64,000 bases of DNA, taken from assembly GCA_964057225.1 (NCBI GenBank), contig OZ059899.1, positions 11,160,001 through 11,224,000 of the forward strand, in the 5' to 3' direction. Below the pieces are notes generated by a model, which saw only the letters and a list, made by a program, of their open reading frames with translations, did not search any database and was not told the origin of the DNA. This DNA is from Auanema rhodensis. Its lineage: Eukaryota > Nematoda > Chromadorea > Rhabditida > Rhabditidae. Position numbers and translations under genes: made by a program. Below are positions 23,201 to 32,525 of this stretch, in pieces; positions within the stretch are counted from its first letter, which is position 1, and each line of letters starts with the position of its first letter.

Positions 23201-24976
23201 CCTCCTAAAGCAGACCAACCTTTTGTTATAGAAAGTGATGGCAGTATGATCGCTGTGGGAGCAGTTTTATTACAATCAGCAGAGAAAAATTCTCCATTAC
23301 ACCCGATTGCGTTCGCTAGTAGAAAGTTGACTCCAGCGGAACGGAAATATCCTCCTATTGAAGTTGAAGCACTCGGTTTAGTCTTTGCTCTTCAACAATT
23401 CCGTACCTATGTATTAGGAGTACCTACCACAGTTATCACAGATCACCGACCATTAACCAGTTTAATGTCGCGTAAAGATCTCATAGGTAGATTAGCCAAG
23501 TATCAACTAATGATACAAGATTTCAACATAAAGATTGAATATCGTCCTGGCAAATTAAACAGTGTCTGTGATGCTCTCTCCAGGTATATAGGAAACGAAG
23601 CAAATGACAGTCGTCCTACTAAACCAAAGGACAAAGTAAACCCTGTTGATGCTTTTATTGCTCATATCACAACTATTTCTTCTATTGACCAACTAAATTG
23701 TGAAGAAATACGGAAAGTTCAAGCTGGAGTTCCCTGGATTCGCGAAGCACTTTCTCAAATTAATAATGATAACTGTCCGGCTAATATATCAGACCGGTAT
23801 GAAGAACGAGAAGGCATATTACATGCAAAACAAGCGAAAAATTATTTGAAACCATCTATTATTTTGCCTCGTAACGACAAAATAACTGATGTTGTTATCA
23901 AGTTTTTTCATGAAGATTCCAAAATTGGTGCACACCTAGGTATAAATAAAACTACTGATGCGATTCGACGACGATTCTTTTGGACTAATATGGTTCCACA
24001 AATAACTGAATTTATTAATCGTTGTACAAAATGTGCAAGTAGGAAATCTAACCCACACCAATCGTATATTCAACCTATGGGAAGATTTGTTATACCCGAA
24101 AAGCCATTTGATCGTATTCATGTAGATATACTAGGTCCTTTACCTCGCACTAATGATGGACATCGATACATCTTGAGTATTCAAGACGCTTTTAGTAAAT
24201 GGGGAACAACTTGCCCATTAATAACACAAACGGTTACTGAAATCACAAAAGCGTTTGTAATTAGATTTGTTTTCATATATGGACCACCAATGAGTATGAT
24301 AACCGATAATGGTAGTAGCTTTTTGTCATCTGAATTTCAAGCTATGTGTAAACAATTTGGAATTGAACACACTACTACGCTACCATATCATAAAAATGCT
24401 AATGGACAAGTGGAGAGACTTCATAGAACTTTAGAAGAAGCTCTCTCTTCATTCGTGAATGAACAACAAACTAACTGGGATATACACCTACCTAAAGTTA
24501 TGTTTGCGATCAATACGTTACCATACTCATCAACATCTATTAGTCCATATGTTGTATTATTTGGTCGGGATGCAAGACTTCCTATTGATCATCAATTGCC
24601 TGGAAATAATCTTCAAACTGAAGAACCAGCCAATCCTACAGAAGATTTTGTCAATAGATCGCTAATACAAAATGAAAGCACATCTAATATAGTAAAAGAT
24701 AGAATTGAAACATGCACAAAGAAGAATGAACAACGGTACAATACACGAAATAGAACACAAAATAAAGAAATTCAGGTTAATGACTTAGTTATGATAAAAG
24801 TGAATTCTACTCGAAACAAACTAACACCTTCATTCGAAGGGCCTTATTTAGTTACAGCAGTTCAAAGATCTTTCGTCGTGGTTCAAACAGATAAAGGAAA
24901 AAGCAGAAGAGTACACAAGGACTTCGTCAAACCTTACCAACGGACAACATCTATTCCGGTTATCACAATTTCTTGA
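17222..24976 (+). CDS. Gag-Env-Pol polyprotein, element B
   Basis: One uninterrupted frame of about 2580 codons. Segments: Ser-rich basic N-terminus; capsid-like region from about 17610 (C-P-R-Y-D-G-S-R); Asn/Lys-rich basic stretch about 18200-18360 with no CCHC knuckle; signal peptide about 18515-18580; Cys-rich ectodomain; furin-type R-N-K-R ending 19369; Thr-rich segment about 20270-20345; gB-like helix and Cys region 20505-20830; transmembrane helix about 21175-21255; PTAP motif 21299-21310; protease W-D-S-G-A near 21497; RT with Y-L-D-D near 22790; RNase H (D at I-E-S-D-G, E at V-E-A-L, D at T-D-H); integrase zinc H-H-C-C, then D, D, 35 residues, E; GPY module near 24840. The start is unsettled: the frame is open from 17222 but its first ATG is at 17543, so translation begins there, at a non-AUG codon, or on a spliced upstream exon. 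All catalytic motifs are present. Confidence 0.93.
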   Translation: MYSPATLSDSDISEENKDQEQGSPEVRQVFEFNSKNLNTPSTYLSPFEFLREEGDSSSSSHSSSLTIRTRSKSRKAITEETPRAPTTVRNRSPSRWAAAITKAFERKMTPTSPSPNSNVAPPSRNMATILNCHLCPRYDGSRSFRSFVESLNRIFNVMNLSLPERLLILPLLLESNETALSLYNSIPSGIRTNGPWIVLMDQLTELLAPKTDKNFTIALIHRIQQGDKSVLDFSMELERMASTIMSPMDPEREPMLKTAFLNGLKEELGIAVLTKNPATYEQAKKLARFEEGVRNSFMKRNEDTSTLKELINALQHKLSFSEERERSRNNNNNKNYKNNKNNKKNNNWTQHNNGSNDYERERERPSAVRYNNNNSQNGNMNRRPNPGNRPFANGRNANSSSWNPRPSSPRRQRPSANGNGNSRVYSVATPFMPPVTLCLTLLALSCLPFGSAKYQICAQSEGGILVTPPVVTGCHKAEIEKAHSVEVEIYLPKAEIESWEAWKCYVKKYKSCVRDFMFLRDRNTTFSHIETVDKKDCVRAHRNRMWNDKIMNAQQHSVFETPLNEHNPTRSWSTEECVEIEQFVLKRGIITRLKEDHIVSDLFINTDNCKGNEGFCATGEGAVIWQPPIPSVVCHYQKLGPFSAMLGDHILLVHSIESAFVLQNHSTSAHVQSCFEFAVFESSSEAIIRFTAYPRVYNLLDLSNTLLNADRRRNKRNALPQKHRSFSDDYLFVNAKSQPYAFPFLRPTFIFGSASITKFYAKYMRYAATSSYESLLQFAIDNPLFIDTIVSLGLTKDHITNWAKSNNFKDPNLLILQCMGIEEIKLATRQVINSMKLDDLITQVARRIEVPRLKRSLMKSTTSIEDFFRGMAHAVVYQATILDGTQTVPSIEQLARALYPSILPRSGNMNQSEIIATAQGMLFMIRQQSGKEQISRDMQVSRQQKADATVRNNQEQDLAIISKLPDYHNLYTKNSTAYYGFPPQSIEYPQENPKFNKTEVLEFISWVKTQITTDKNMVQHTTVTPITATKTTIRSLTTPTPNAYERGRELYVAEVYDNVLHKSELKTKTIIDNKLNYGFEKARLSIIDEFHQQFHTICKSQMETVKSWQAILRIHPTIGVRAMLQRDDIVARFVGRNVLKITTCQEIEPHFIYRNHSYNDKCYAETPVLTHDKQLFFAPIDSYDLSTEGHEINCEHKETEIWYENGTWRDYKGDTHKVDSIHSEKHDHYAELSKLRFTGRNLFENSTEKSLALSIGLTYGYSLSTSPHHDLLRVISRSRDWPQISSFIFKGSKLIRDARKIVFSNWDLFIDFCIGSIERTLITIGCITLILCLMIALYFTIKCYLSPTSMLKINHIMLSPTAPPLEGDEIHETVSDELMRSYFPTIITYIPLAIPFVCHTTTKKNGHMLPFVHIDIEGRGLLALWDSGATVSYIPFSTLAYIGRQYFTKYSKSASTANGSEFRFVGKCKLDVGIAGYQVEHEFLISEDNDCPGQMLLGTDFMRTLEEREIFTTSKLCKGKLIVGNMETPLVKPGCFAYKTTTKTVNIISLSTVTVPPHSTSHISLQTGPELDFDQYALLKSSTGPISIPDAAIGPFPITMVVSNNSSKPIKINKNDHIGSGLIASKEIMNDYVPPEADWEDKLPTFPQHLLDDLNFNSCTLSHKMKKNLITIIKENQTAFFNHDHNIGLFCGPVEHAIPIRSDMDFPKSRSYRVPLGKQEEVERQVKEMLSQGIIENSTATFTSPVVLVKKKDNSFRFVTDFRALNSVTKKQTYSIPHIPDIIDLAAGAQFFSNFDLISGFFQIPLKRSDRYLTAFTTPSGTYQYCRMPMGLCGAPHTFQSAVRYLQSLVRCKLFVYLDDLLIISNSAEEHLRDIQEVLKKVTELGLKIKLSKCCFAATEVKFLGFIIGRNGVKPDPAKIQAVSEFPNPSTVTAVRSFLGMTNYFRRFIQNYAGIAEPLYKLTHKDTPFEWKSEHADAFKTLKTLLCTAPVLKPPKADQPFVIESDGSMIAVGAVLLQSAEKNSPLHPIAFASRKLTPAERKYPPIEVEALGLVFALQQFRTYVLGVPTTVITDHRPLTSLMSRKDLIGRLAKYQLMIQDFNIKIEYRPGKLNSVCDALSRYIGNEANDSRPTKPKDKVNPVDAFIAHITTISSIDQLNCEEIRKVQAGVPWIREALSQINNDNCPANISDRYEEREGILHAKQAKNYLKPSIILPRNDKITDVVIKFFHEDSKIGAHLGINKTTDAIRRRFFWTNMVPQITEFINRCTKCASRKSNPHQSYIQPMGRFVIPEKPFDRIHVDILGPLPRTNDGHRYILSIQDAFSKWGTTCPLITQTVTEITKAFVIRFVFIYGPPMSMITDNGSSFLSSEFQAMCKQFGIEHTTTLPYHKNANGQVERLHRTLEEALSSFVNEQQTNWDIHLPKVMFAINTLPYSSTSISPYVVLFGRDARLPIDHQLPGNNLQTEEPANPTEDFVNRSLIQNESTSNIVKDRIETCTKKNEQRYNTRNRTQNKEIQVNDLVMIKVNSTRNKLTPSFEGPYLVTAVQRSFVVVQTDKGKSRRVHKDFVKPYQRTTSIPVITIS

Positions 24977-25543
24977 AGGTAGTTTTTTTTTAACAAAATC
25001 AAATTGTTGAAATTTTTTTTATTTTATTTTGTGCCATTTCTGATTGTACCACTTCTTTGTTGTTGATTGATTTTCTCTGAGAAGTCTGCTATTGTTTTAC
25101 AAAAGTTTGTTTTATTACTCCAACTCTCATTGAGTAGATTTTTTTTCAACATTCTCTTGTGAATCTTGCTATTTTTTATGCTTAATCATTACTTGTATTC
25201 ACCTTATGGACATTAGTCATACGGGTTAAACGAGTTTTCATTTTTTTGTACAGAACGGGCTCGACCTATTCTCAGGGTAACACCGTACCTGTACAACTCG
25301 AGAAAATGAACAACTATATCACAGTCGAATGGTTTAGAAGCAAAGCTCTCGTTTGCAAGCATTTCACTACTCAAGTGAATGGAATAGAATCTACTCGATA
25401 CTACATTTCGAATTCAACAAACTTGAAGAGACAATAGCTAAACTTTCAAATCGTATTGTATACACTTTTTTTTTATCCACTACACCATGATTTTTTTCCA
25501 ACACCCAACTATCTTAAAAAGTGAATTAATTTATTTTGTTTTT

Positions 25544-25557
25544 GAACGAGGACGTTC
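25544..25557 (+). other. Pre-PPT hairpin, element B
   Basis: GAACG-AGGA-CGTTC: a perfect 5-bp stem with an AGGA loop, 20 nt upstream of the 3' LTR. D and C have the same loop and closing pairs with a different but still paired stem, at 20 and 19 nt. Confidence 0.6.
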
Positions 25558-25565
25558 AACTTTTT

Positions 25566-25577
25566 AAGGTGGGGGGA
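25566..25577 (+). promoter_or_regulatory. Element B polypurine tract
   Basis: AAGGTGGGGGGA immediately before the 3' LTR, the expected plus-strand primer. It contains one T. Confidence 0.75.
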
Positions 25578-25958
25578 TGTCACATCTGCAAGCACATGGT
25601 AAACATGTGCGCGCTATTCAAATAGCGGGAGCCTGAACAAGCCCCGCCCACAACATGGGACACACATGGCACTCTTGCTTCTGGCCTAACCCAGATAGGT
25701 TGTCTTATAGCCATGTGAGTCTCATCTCTATATCATCTATATATATACTCTATTTAATACTTTTTTAGATCTCTTTATAATCTTTCTTAATGTAATTCTT
25801 ATATTGTATTTTCTTGTTATCTGATAATGAATCCTTTTCTCTTTAAGTATTTGTCTTAATAAGGAAATCGGGGCGTTCGGGTCTGCCTACCTAAGGAACA
25901 AGGTAGAAGTACATATATCTTCCGACCATGAAAAGACGGGAAGAAACAATATGTAACG
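25578..25958 (+). repeat. Element B 3' LTR
   Basis: 381 bp, reads identical to the 5' LTR and is followed by the CATT target duplication. Confidence 0.95.
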
Positions 25959-26448
25959 CATTGATAAAATAGAAACTGAGAAAAAAACATCAACAAATGA
26001 CACTATTAACTTGGTTTTTTGAACAGCATTTTTATATTTCTTTTTTCACTATGAGAGAACTTATATTTATTGCTTTTTCAAAATTTTCCATTTTTAACAT
26101 TATACATCTTGACTATCACACATTGAGAACAACAGTTGGCAATATTGGTTGTCACGTCATATTTCATGCAGTTAGATTTTCAGACACATTAATACCTTTG
26201 ACCATTCTTCTTATGAGTTTTGTAACGATAGATCGTAATAGGAAATGAATTGGTATAATATGAAAAAATACAAGACATAGTCAAGATTGATTTCCCCAAA
26301 TAGTATCATGTTTGCTTGTTATTCAATTAGAACACTTATTTTTTGATTGTTTTCTTGAAATATTCTTTTTTTTTCTTTAACAAAGTTATGACTGAGATCA
26401 AAATTTGAACTTACTTTTGAACAATTAAACAGAAATTTAAAAAATATT

Positions 26449-26522
26449 TGCCGCCAGCAGGGGTCGACCCTGCGACCTTGGGCTTATTAGACCCACGCTC
26501 TAACCGACTGAGCTATGGCGGC
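26449..26522 (-). tRNA. tRNA-Ile-AAT: tRNA-Ile(AAT), copy 14, B box altered
   Basis: T54 is changed to G (GGGTCGACC). This damages the B box and the T54-A58 reverse-Hoogsteen pair. Confidence 0.8.
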
Positions 26523-27115
26523 TACGAAAGTACGAAATAACAAAGCGCTGATTATAGGAAACGTGAATGAATGCAGATATTCTCAATTCCGATTCATTAA
26601 CTAGATCGTGGTCAGCATTTTACAACATTGATAAAATAGAAACTGAGAAAAAAACATCAACAAATGACACTATTAACTTGGTTTTTTGAACAGCATTTTT
26701 ATATTTCTTTTTTCACTATGAGAGAACTTATATTTATTGCTTTTTCAAAATTTTCCATTTTTAACATTATACATCTTGACTATCACACATTGAGAACAAC
26801 AGTTGGCAATATTGGTTGTCACGTCATATTTCATGCAGTTAGATTTTCAGACACATTAATACCTTTGACCATTCTTCTTATGAGTTTTGTAACGATAGAT
26901 CGTAATAGGAAATGAATTGGTATAATATGAAAAAATACAAGACATAGTCAAGATTGATTTCCCCAAATAGTATCATGTTTGCTTGTTATTCAATTAGAAC
27001 ACTTATTTTTTGATTGTTTTCTTGAAATATTCTTTTTTTTTCTTTAACAAAGTTATGACTGAGATCAAAATTTGAACTTACTTTTGAACAATTAAACAGA
27101 AATTTAAAAAATATT

Positions 27116-27189
27116 TGCCGCCAGCAGGGGTCGAACCTGCGACCTTGGGCTTATTAGACCCACGCTCTAACCGACTGAGCTATGGCGGC
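27116..27189 (-). tRNA. tRNA-Ile-AAT: tRNA-Ile(AAT), copy 15
   Basis: Consensus sequence. Confidence 0.95.
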
Positions 27190-27782
27190 TACGAAAGTAC
27201 GAAATAACAAAGCGCTGATTATAGGAAACGTAAATGAATGCAGATATTCTCAATTCCGATTCATTAACTACATCGTGGTCAGCATTTTACAACATTGATA
27301 AAATAGAAACTGAGAAAAAAACATCAACAAATGACACTATTAACTTGGTTTTTTGAACAGCTTTTTTATATTTCTTTTTTCACTATGAGAGAACTTATAT
27401 TTATTGCTTTTTCAAAATTTTCCATTTTTAACATAATACATCTTGACTATCACACATTGAGAACAACAGTTGGCAATGTTGGTTGTCACGTCATATTTCA
27501 TGCAGTTAGATTTTCAGACACATTAATACCTTTGACCATTCTTCTTATGAGTTTTGTAACGATAGATCGTAATAGGAAATGAATTGGTATAATATGAAAA
27601 AATACAAGACATAGTCAACATTGATTTCCCCAAATAGTATCATGTTTGCTTGTTATTCAATTAGAACACTTATTTTTTGATTGTTTTCTTAAAATATTCT
27701 ATTTTTTTCTTTAACAAAGTTATGACTGAGATCAAAATTTGAACTTACTTTTGAACAATTAAACAGAAATTTAAAAAATATT

Positions 27783-27856
27783 TGCCGCCAGCAGGGGTCG
27801 AACCTGCGACCTTGGGCTTATTAGACCCACGCTCTAACCGACTGAGCTATGGCGGC
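27783..27856 (-). tRNA. tRNA-Ile-AAT: tRNA-Ile(AAT), copy 16
   Basis: Consensus sequence. The spacer downstream of its 3' end has a T-run interruption near 27700. Confidence 0.95.
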
Positions 27857-28449
27857 TACGAAAGTACGAAATAACAAAGCGCTGATTATAGGAAACGTGA
27901 ATGAATGCAGATATTCTCAATTCCGATTCATTAACTAGATCGTGGTCAGCATTTTACAACATTGATAAAATAGAAACTGAGAAAAAAACATCAACAAATG
28001 ACACTATTAACTTGGTTTTTTGAACAGCTTTTTTATATTTCTTTTTTCACTATGAAAGAACTTATATTTATTGCTTTTTCAAAATTTTCCATTTTTAACA
28101 TTATACATCTTGACTATCACACATTGAGAACAACAGTTGGCAATGTTGGTTGTCACGTCATATTTCATGCAGTTAGATTTTCAGACACATTAATACCTTT
28201 GACCATTCTTCTTATGAGTTTTGTAACGATAATTCGTAATAGGAAATGAATTGGTATAATATGAAAAAATACAAGACATAGTCAACATTGATTTCCCCAA
28301 ATAGTATCATGTTTGCTTGTTATTCAATTAGAACACTTAGTTTTTGATTGTTTTCTTGAAATATTCTTTTTTTTTCTTTAACAAAGTTATGACTGAGATC
28401 AAAATTTGAACTTACTTTTGAACAATTAAACAGAAATTTAAAAAATATT

Positions 28450-28523
28450 TGCCGCCAGCAGGGGTCGAACCTGCGACCTTGGGCTTATTAGACCCACGCT
28501 CTAACCGACTGAGCTATGGCGGC
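28450..28523 (-). tRNA. tRNA-Ile-AAT: tRNA-Ile(AAT), copy 17
   Basis: Consensus sequence. Last copy before the higher-order region. Confidence 0.95.
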
Positions 28524-29116
28524 TACGAAAGTACGAAATAACAAAGCGCTGATTATAGGAAACGTGAATGAATGCAGATATTCTCAATTCCGATTCATTA
28601 ACTAGATCGTGGTCAGCATTTTACAACATTGATAAAATAGAAACTGAGAAAAAAACATCAACAAATGACACTATTAACTTGGTTTTTTGAACAGCATTTT
28701 TATATTTCTTTTTTCACTCTGAGAGAACTTATATTCATTGATTTTTCAAAATTTTCCATTTTTAACATTATACATCTTGACTATCACACATTGAGAACAA
28801 CAGTTGGCAATATTGGTTGTCACGTCATATTTCATGCACTTAGATTTTCAGACACATTAATACCTTTGACCATTCTTCTTATGAGTTTTGTAACGATAGA
28901 TCGTAATAGGAAATGAATTGCTATCATATGAAAAAATACAAGACATAGTCAACATTGATTTCCGAAAATAGTATCATGTTTGCTTGTTATTTAATTAGAA
29001 CACTTATTTTTTCATTGTTTTCTTGAAATATTCTTTTTTTTTCTTTAACAAAGTTATGACTGAGATCAAAATTTGAACTTACTTTTGAACAATTAAACAG
29101 AAATTTAAAAAATATT

Positions 29117-29190
29117 TGCCGCAAGCAGGGGTCGAACCTGCGACCTTGGGCTTATTAGACCCACGCTCTAACCGACTGAGCTATGGCGGC
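29117..29190 (-). tRNA. tRNA-Ile-AAT: tRNA-Ile(AAT), copy 18, acceptor mismatch
   Basis: G67 to T gives a C-U mismatch in the acceptor stem. This variant marks the C-type units and recurs in copies 21, 23 and 26, so it was amplified with the unit rather than arising each time. Confidence 0.83.
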
Positions 29191-29783
29191 TACGAAAGTA
29201 CGAAATAACAAAGCGCTGATTATAGGAAACGTGAATGAATGCAGATATTCTCAATTCCGATTCATTAACTAGATCGTGGTCAGCATTTTACAACATTGAT
29301 AAAATAGAAACTGAGAAAAAAACATCAACAAATGACACTATTAACTTGGTTTTTTGAACAGCATTTTTATATTTCTTTTTTCACTATGAGAGAACTTATA
29401 TTTATTGCTTTTTCAAAATTTTCCATTTTTAACATTATACATCTTGACTATCACACATTGAGAACAACAGTTGGCAATATTGGTTGTCACGTCATATTTC
29501 ATGCAGTTAGATTTTCAGACACATTAATACCTTTGACCATTCTTCTTATGAGTTTTGTAACGATAGATCGTAATAGGAAATGAATTGGTATAATATGAAA
29601 AAATACAAGACATAGTCAACATTGATTTCCCCAAATAGTATCATGTTTGCTTGTTATTCAATTAGAACACTTATTTTTTGATTGTTTTCTTGAAATATTC
29701 TTTTTTTTTCTTTAACAAAGTTATGACTGAGATCAAAATTTGAACTTACTTTTGAACAATTAAAGAGAAATTTAAAAAATATT

Positions 29784-29857
29784 TGCCGCCAGCAGGGGTC
29801 GAACCTGCGACCTTGGGCTTATTAGACCCACGCTCTAACCGACTGAGCTATGGCGGC
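29784..29857 (-). tRNA. tRNA-Ile-AAT: tRNA-Ile(AAT), copy 19
   Basis: Consensus body with the aaagag trailer variant typical of A-type units. Confidence 0.95.
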
Positions 29858-30450
29858 TACGAAAGTACGAAATAACAAAGCGCTGATTATAGGAAACGTG
29901 AATGAATGCAGATATTCTCAATTCCGATTCATTAACTAGATCGTGGTCAGCATTTTACAACATTGATAAAATAGAAACTGAGAAAAAAACATCAACAAAT
30001 GACACTATTAACTTGGTTTTTTGAACAGCTTTTTTATATTTCTTTTTTCACTATGAGAGAACTTATATTTATTGCTTTTTCAAAATTTTCCATTTTTAAC
30101 ATTATACATCTTGACTATCACACATTGAGAACAACAGTTGGCAATGTTGGTTGTCACGTCATATTTCATGCAGTTAGATTTTCAGACACATTAATACCTT
30201 TGACCATTCTTCTTATGAGTTTTGTAACGATAATTCGTAATAGGAAATGAATTGGTATAATATGAAAAAATACAAGACATAGTCAACATTGATTTCCCCA
30301 AATAGTATCATGTTTGCTTGTTATTCAATTAGAACACTTATTTTTTGATTGTTTTCTTGAAATATTCTTTTTTTTTCTTTAACAAAGTTATGACTGAGAT
30401 CAAAATTTGAACTTACTTTTGAACAATTAAACAGAAATTTAAAAAATATT

Positions 30451-30524
30451 TGCCGCCAGCAGGGGTCGAACCTGCGACCTTGGGCTTATTAGACCCACGC
30501 TCTAACCGACTGAGCTATGGCGGC
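30451..30524 (-). tRNA. tRNA-Ile-AAT: tRNA-Ile(AAT), copy 20
   Basis: Consensus body with the gctaccaaag 5' flank typical of B-type units. Confidence 0.95.
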
Positions 30525-31117
30525 TACCAAAGTACGAAATAACAAAGCGCTGATTATAGGAAACGTGAATGAATGCAGATATTCTCAATTCCGATTCATT
30601 AACTAGATCGTGGTCAGCATTTTACAACATTGATAAAATAGAAACTGAGAAAAAAACATCAACAAATGACACTATTAACTTGGTTTTTTGAACAGCATTT
30701 TTATATTTCTTTTTTCACTCTGAGAGAACTTATATTCATTGATTTTTCAAAATTTTCCATTTTTAACATTATACATCTTGACTATCACACATTGAGAACA
30801 ACAGTTGGCAATATTGGTTGTCACGTCATATTTCATGCAGTTAGATTTTCAGACACATTAATACCTTTGACCATTCTTCTTATGAGTTTTGTAACGATAG
30901 ATCGTAATAGGAAATGAATTGCTATCATATGAAAAAATACAAGACATAGTCAACATTGATTTCCGAAAATAGTATCATGTTTGCTTGTTATTTAATTAGA
31001 ACACTTATTTTTTCATTGTTTTCTTGAAATATTCTTTTTTTTTCTTTAACAAAGTTATGACTGAGATCAAAATTTGAACTTACTTTTGAACAATTAAACA
31101 GAAATTTAAAAAATATT

Positions 31118-31191
31118 TGCCGCAAGCAGGGGTCGAACCTGCGACCTTGGGCTTATTAGACCCACGCTCTAACCGACTGAGCTATGGCGGC
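31118..31191 (-). tRNA. tRNA-Ile-AAT: tRNA-Ile(AAT), copy 21, acceptor mismatch
   Basis: C-type copy with the 6-67 mismatch. Confidence 0.83.
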
Positions 31192-31784
31192 TACGAAAGT
31201 ACGAAATAACAAAGCGCTGATTATAGGAAACGTGAATGAATGCAGATATTCTCAATTCCGATTCATTAACTAGATCGTGGTCAGCATTTTACAACATTGA
31301 TAAAATAGAAACTGAGAAAAAAACATCAACAAATGACACTATTAACTTGGTTTTTTGAACAGCATTTTTATATTTCTTTTTTCACTATGAGAGAACTTAT
31401 ATTTATTGCTTTTTCAAAATTTTCCATTTTTAACATTATACATCTTGACTATCACACATTGAGAACAACAGTTGGCAATATTGGTTGTCACGTCATATTT
31501 CATGCAGTTAGATTTTCAGACACATTAATACCTTTGACCATTCTTCTTATGAGTTTTGTAACGATAGATCGTAATAGGAAATGAATTGGTATAATATGAA
31601 AAAATACAAGACATAGTCAACATTGATTTCCCCAAATAGTATCATGTTTGCTTGTTATTCAATTAGAACACTTATTTTTTGATTGTTTTCTTGAAATATT
31701 CTTTTTTTTTCTTTAACAAAGTTATGACTGAGATCAAAATTTGAACTTACTTTTGAACAATTAAAGAGAAATTTAAAAAATATT

Positions 31785-31858
31785 TGCCGCCAGCAGGGGT
31801 CGAACCTGCGACCTTGGGCTTATTAGACCCACGCTCTAACCGACTGAGCTATGGCGGC
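31785..31858 (-). tRNA. tRNA-Ile-AAT: tRNA-Ile(AAT), copy 22
   Basis: Consensus body, A-type trailer. Confidence 0.95.
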
Positions 31859-32451
31859 TACGAAAGTACGAAATAACAAAGCGCTGATTATAGGAAACGT
31901 GAATGAATGCAGATATTCTCAATTCCGATTCATTAACTAGATCGTGGTCAGCATTTTACAACATTGATAAAATAGAAACTGAGAAAAAAACATCAACAAA
32001 TGACACTATTAACTTGGTTTTTTGAACAGCTTTTTTATATTTCTTTTTTCACTATGAGAGAACTTATATTTATTGCTTTTTCAAAATTTTCCATTTTTAA
32101 CATTATACATCTTGACTATCACACATTGAGAACAACAGTTGGCAATGTTGGTTGTCACGTCATATTTCATGCAGTTAGATTTTCAGACACATTAATACCT
32201 TTGACCATTCTTCTTATGAGTTTTGTAACGATAATTCGTAATAGGAAATGAATTGGTATAATATGAAAAAATACAAGACATAGTCAACATTGATTTCCCC
32301 AAATAGTATCATGTTTGCTTGTTATTCAATTAGAACACTTATTTTTTGATTGTTTTCTTGAAATATTCTTTTTTTTTCTTTAACAAAGTTATGACTGAGA
32401 TCAAAATTTGAACTTACTTTTGAACAATTAAACAGAAATTTAAAAAATATT

Positions 32452-32525
32452 TGCCGCAAGCAGGGGTCGAACCTGCGACCTTGGGCTTATTAGACCCACG
32501 CTCTAACCGACTGAGCTATGGCGGC
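32452..32525 (-). tRNA. tRNA-Ile-AAT: tRNA-Ile(AAT), copy 23, acceptor mismatch, in chimeric unit
   Basis: Carries the C-type 6-67 mismatch and gctacgaaag flank although the spacer to its left is B-type. This marks an unequal crossover between about 32350 and 32458. Confidence 0.83.

Larger units (their letters stand above)
24977..25577 (+). other. Element B 3' region
   Basis: 601 bp between the polyprotein stop and the 3' LTR, mostly T-rich. At 25230-25252 a long T tract ends in TACAG, a good splice-acceptor candidate. It is followed by a 60-codon open stretch to 25437 with less biased composition and an internal ATG at 25304. I see no matching stretch in elements C or D, so coding is only a possibility. 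Confidence 0.5.
15836..25958 (+). mobile_element. Element B: complete, young Ty3/gypsy-like element encoding Gag-Env-Pol
   Basis: 10,123 bp. The 381-bp LTRs at 15836-16216 and 25578-25958 read as identical. The element is bounded by the 4-bp target duplication CATT (15832-15835 and 25959-25962), and removing it restores a normal array unit. Order: LTR, tRNA-Gln primer site, 1-kb leader, one giant frame (Gag, envelope, protease, RT, RNase H, integrase), 0.6-kb 3' region, hairpin, purine tract, LTR. Identical LTRs and an unbroken frame suggest a very recent insertion and possible autonomy. The Ty3/gypsy assignment rests on domain order RT-RNase H-integrase, the RT motifs, the GPY module and the 4-bp duplication. 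Confidence 0.95.
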
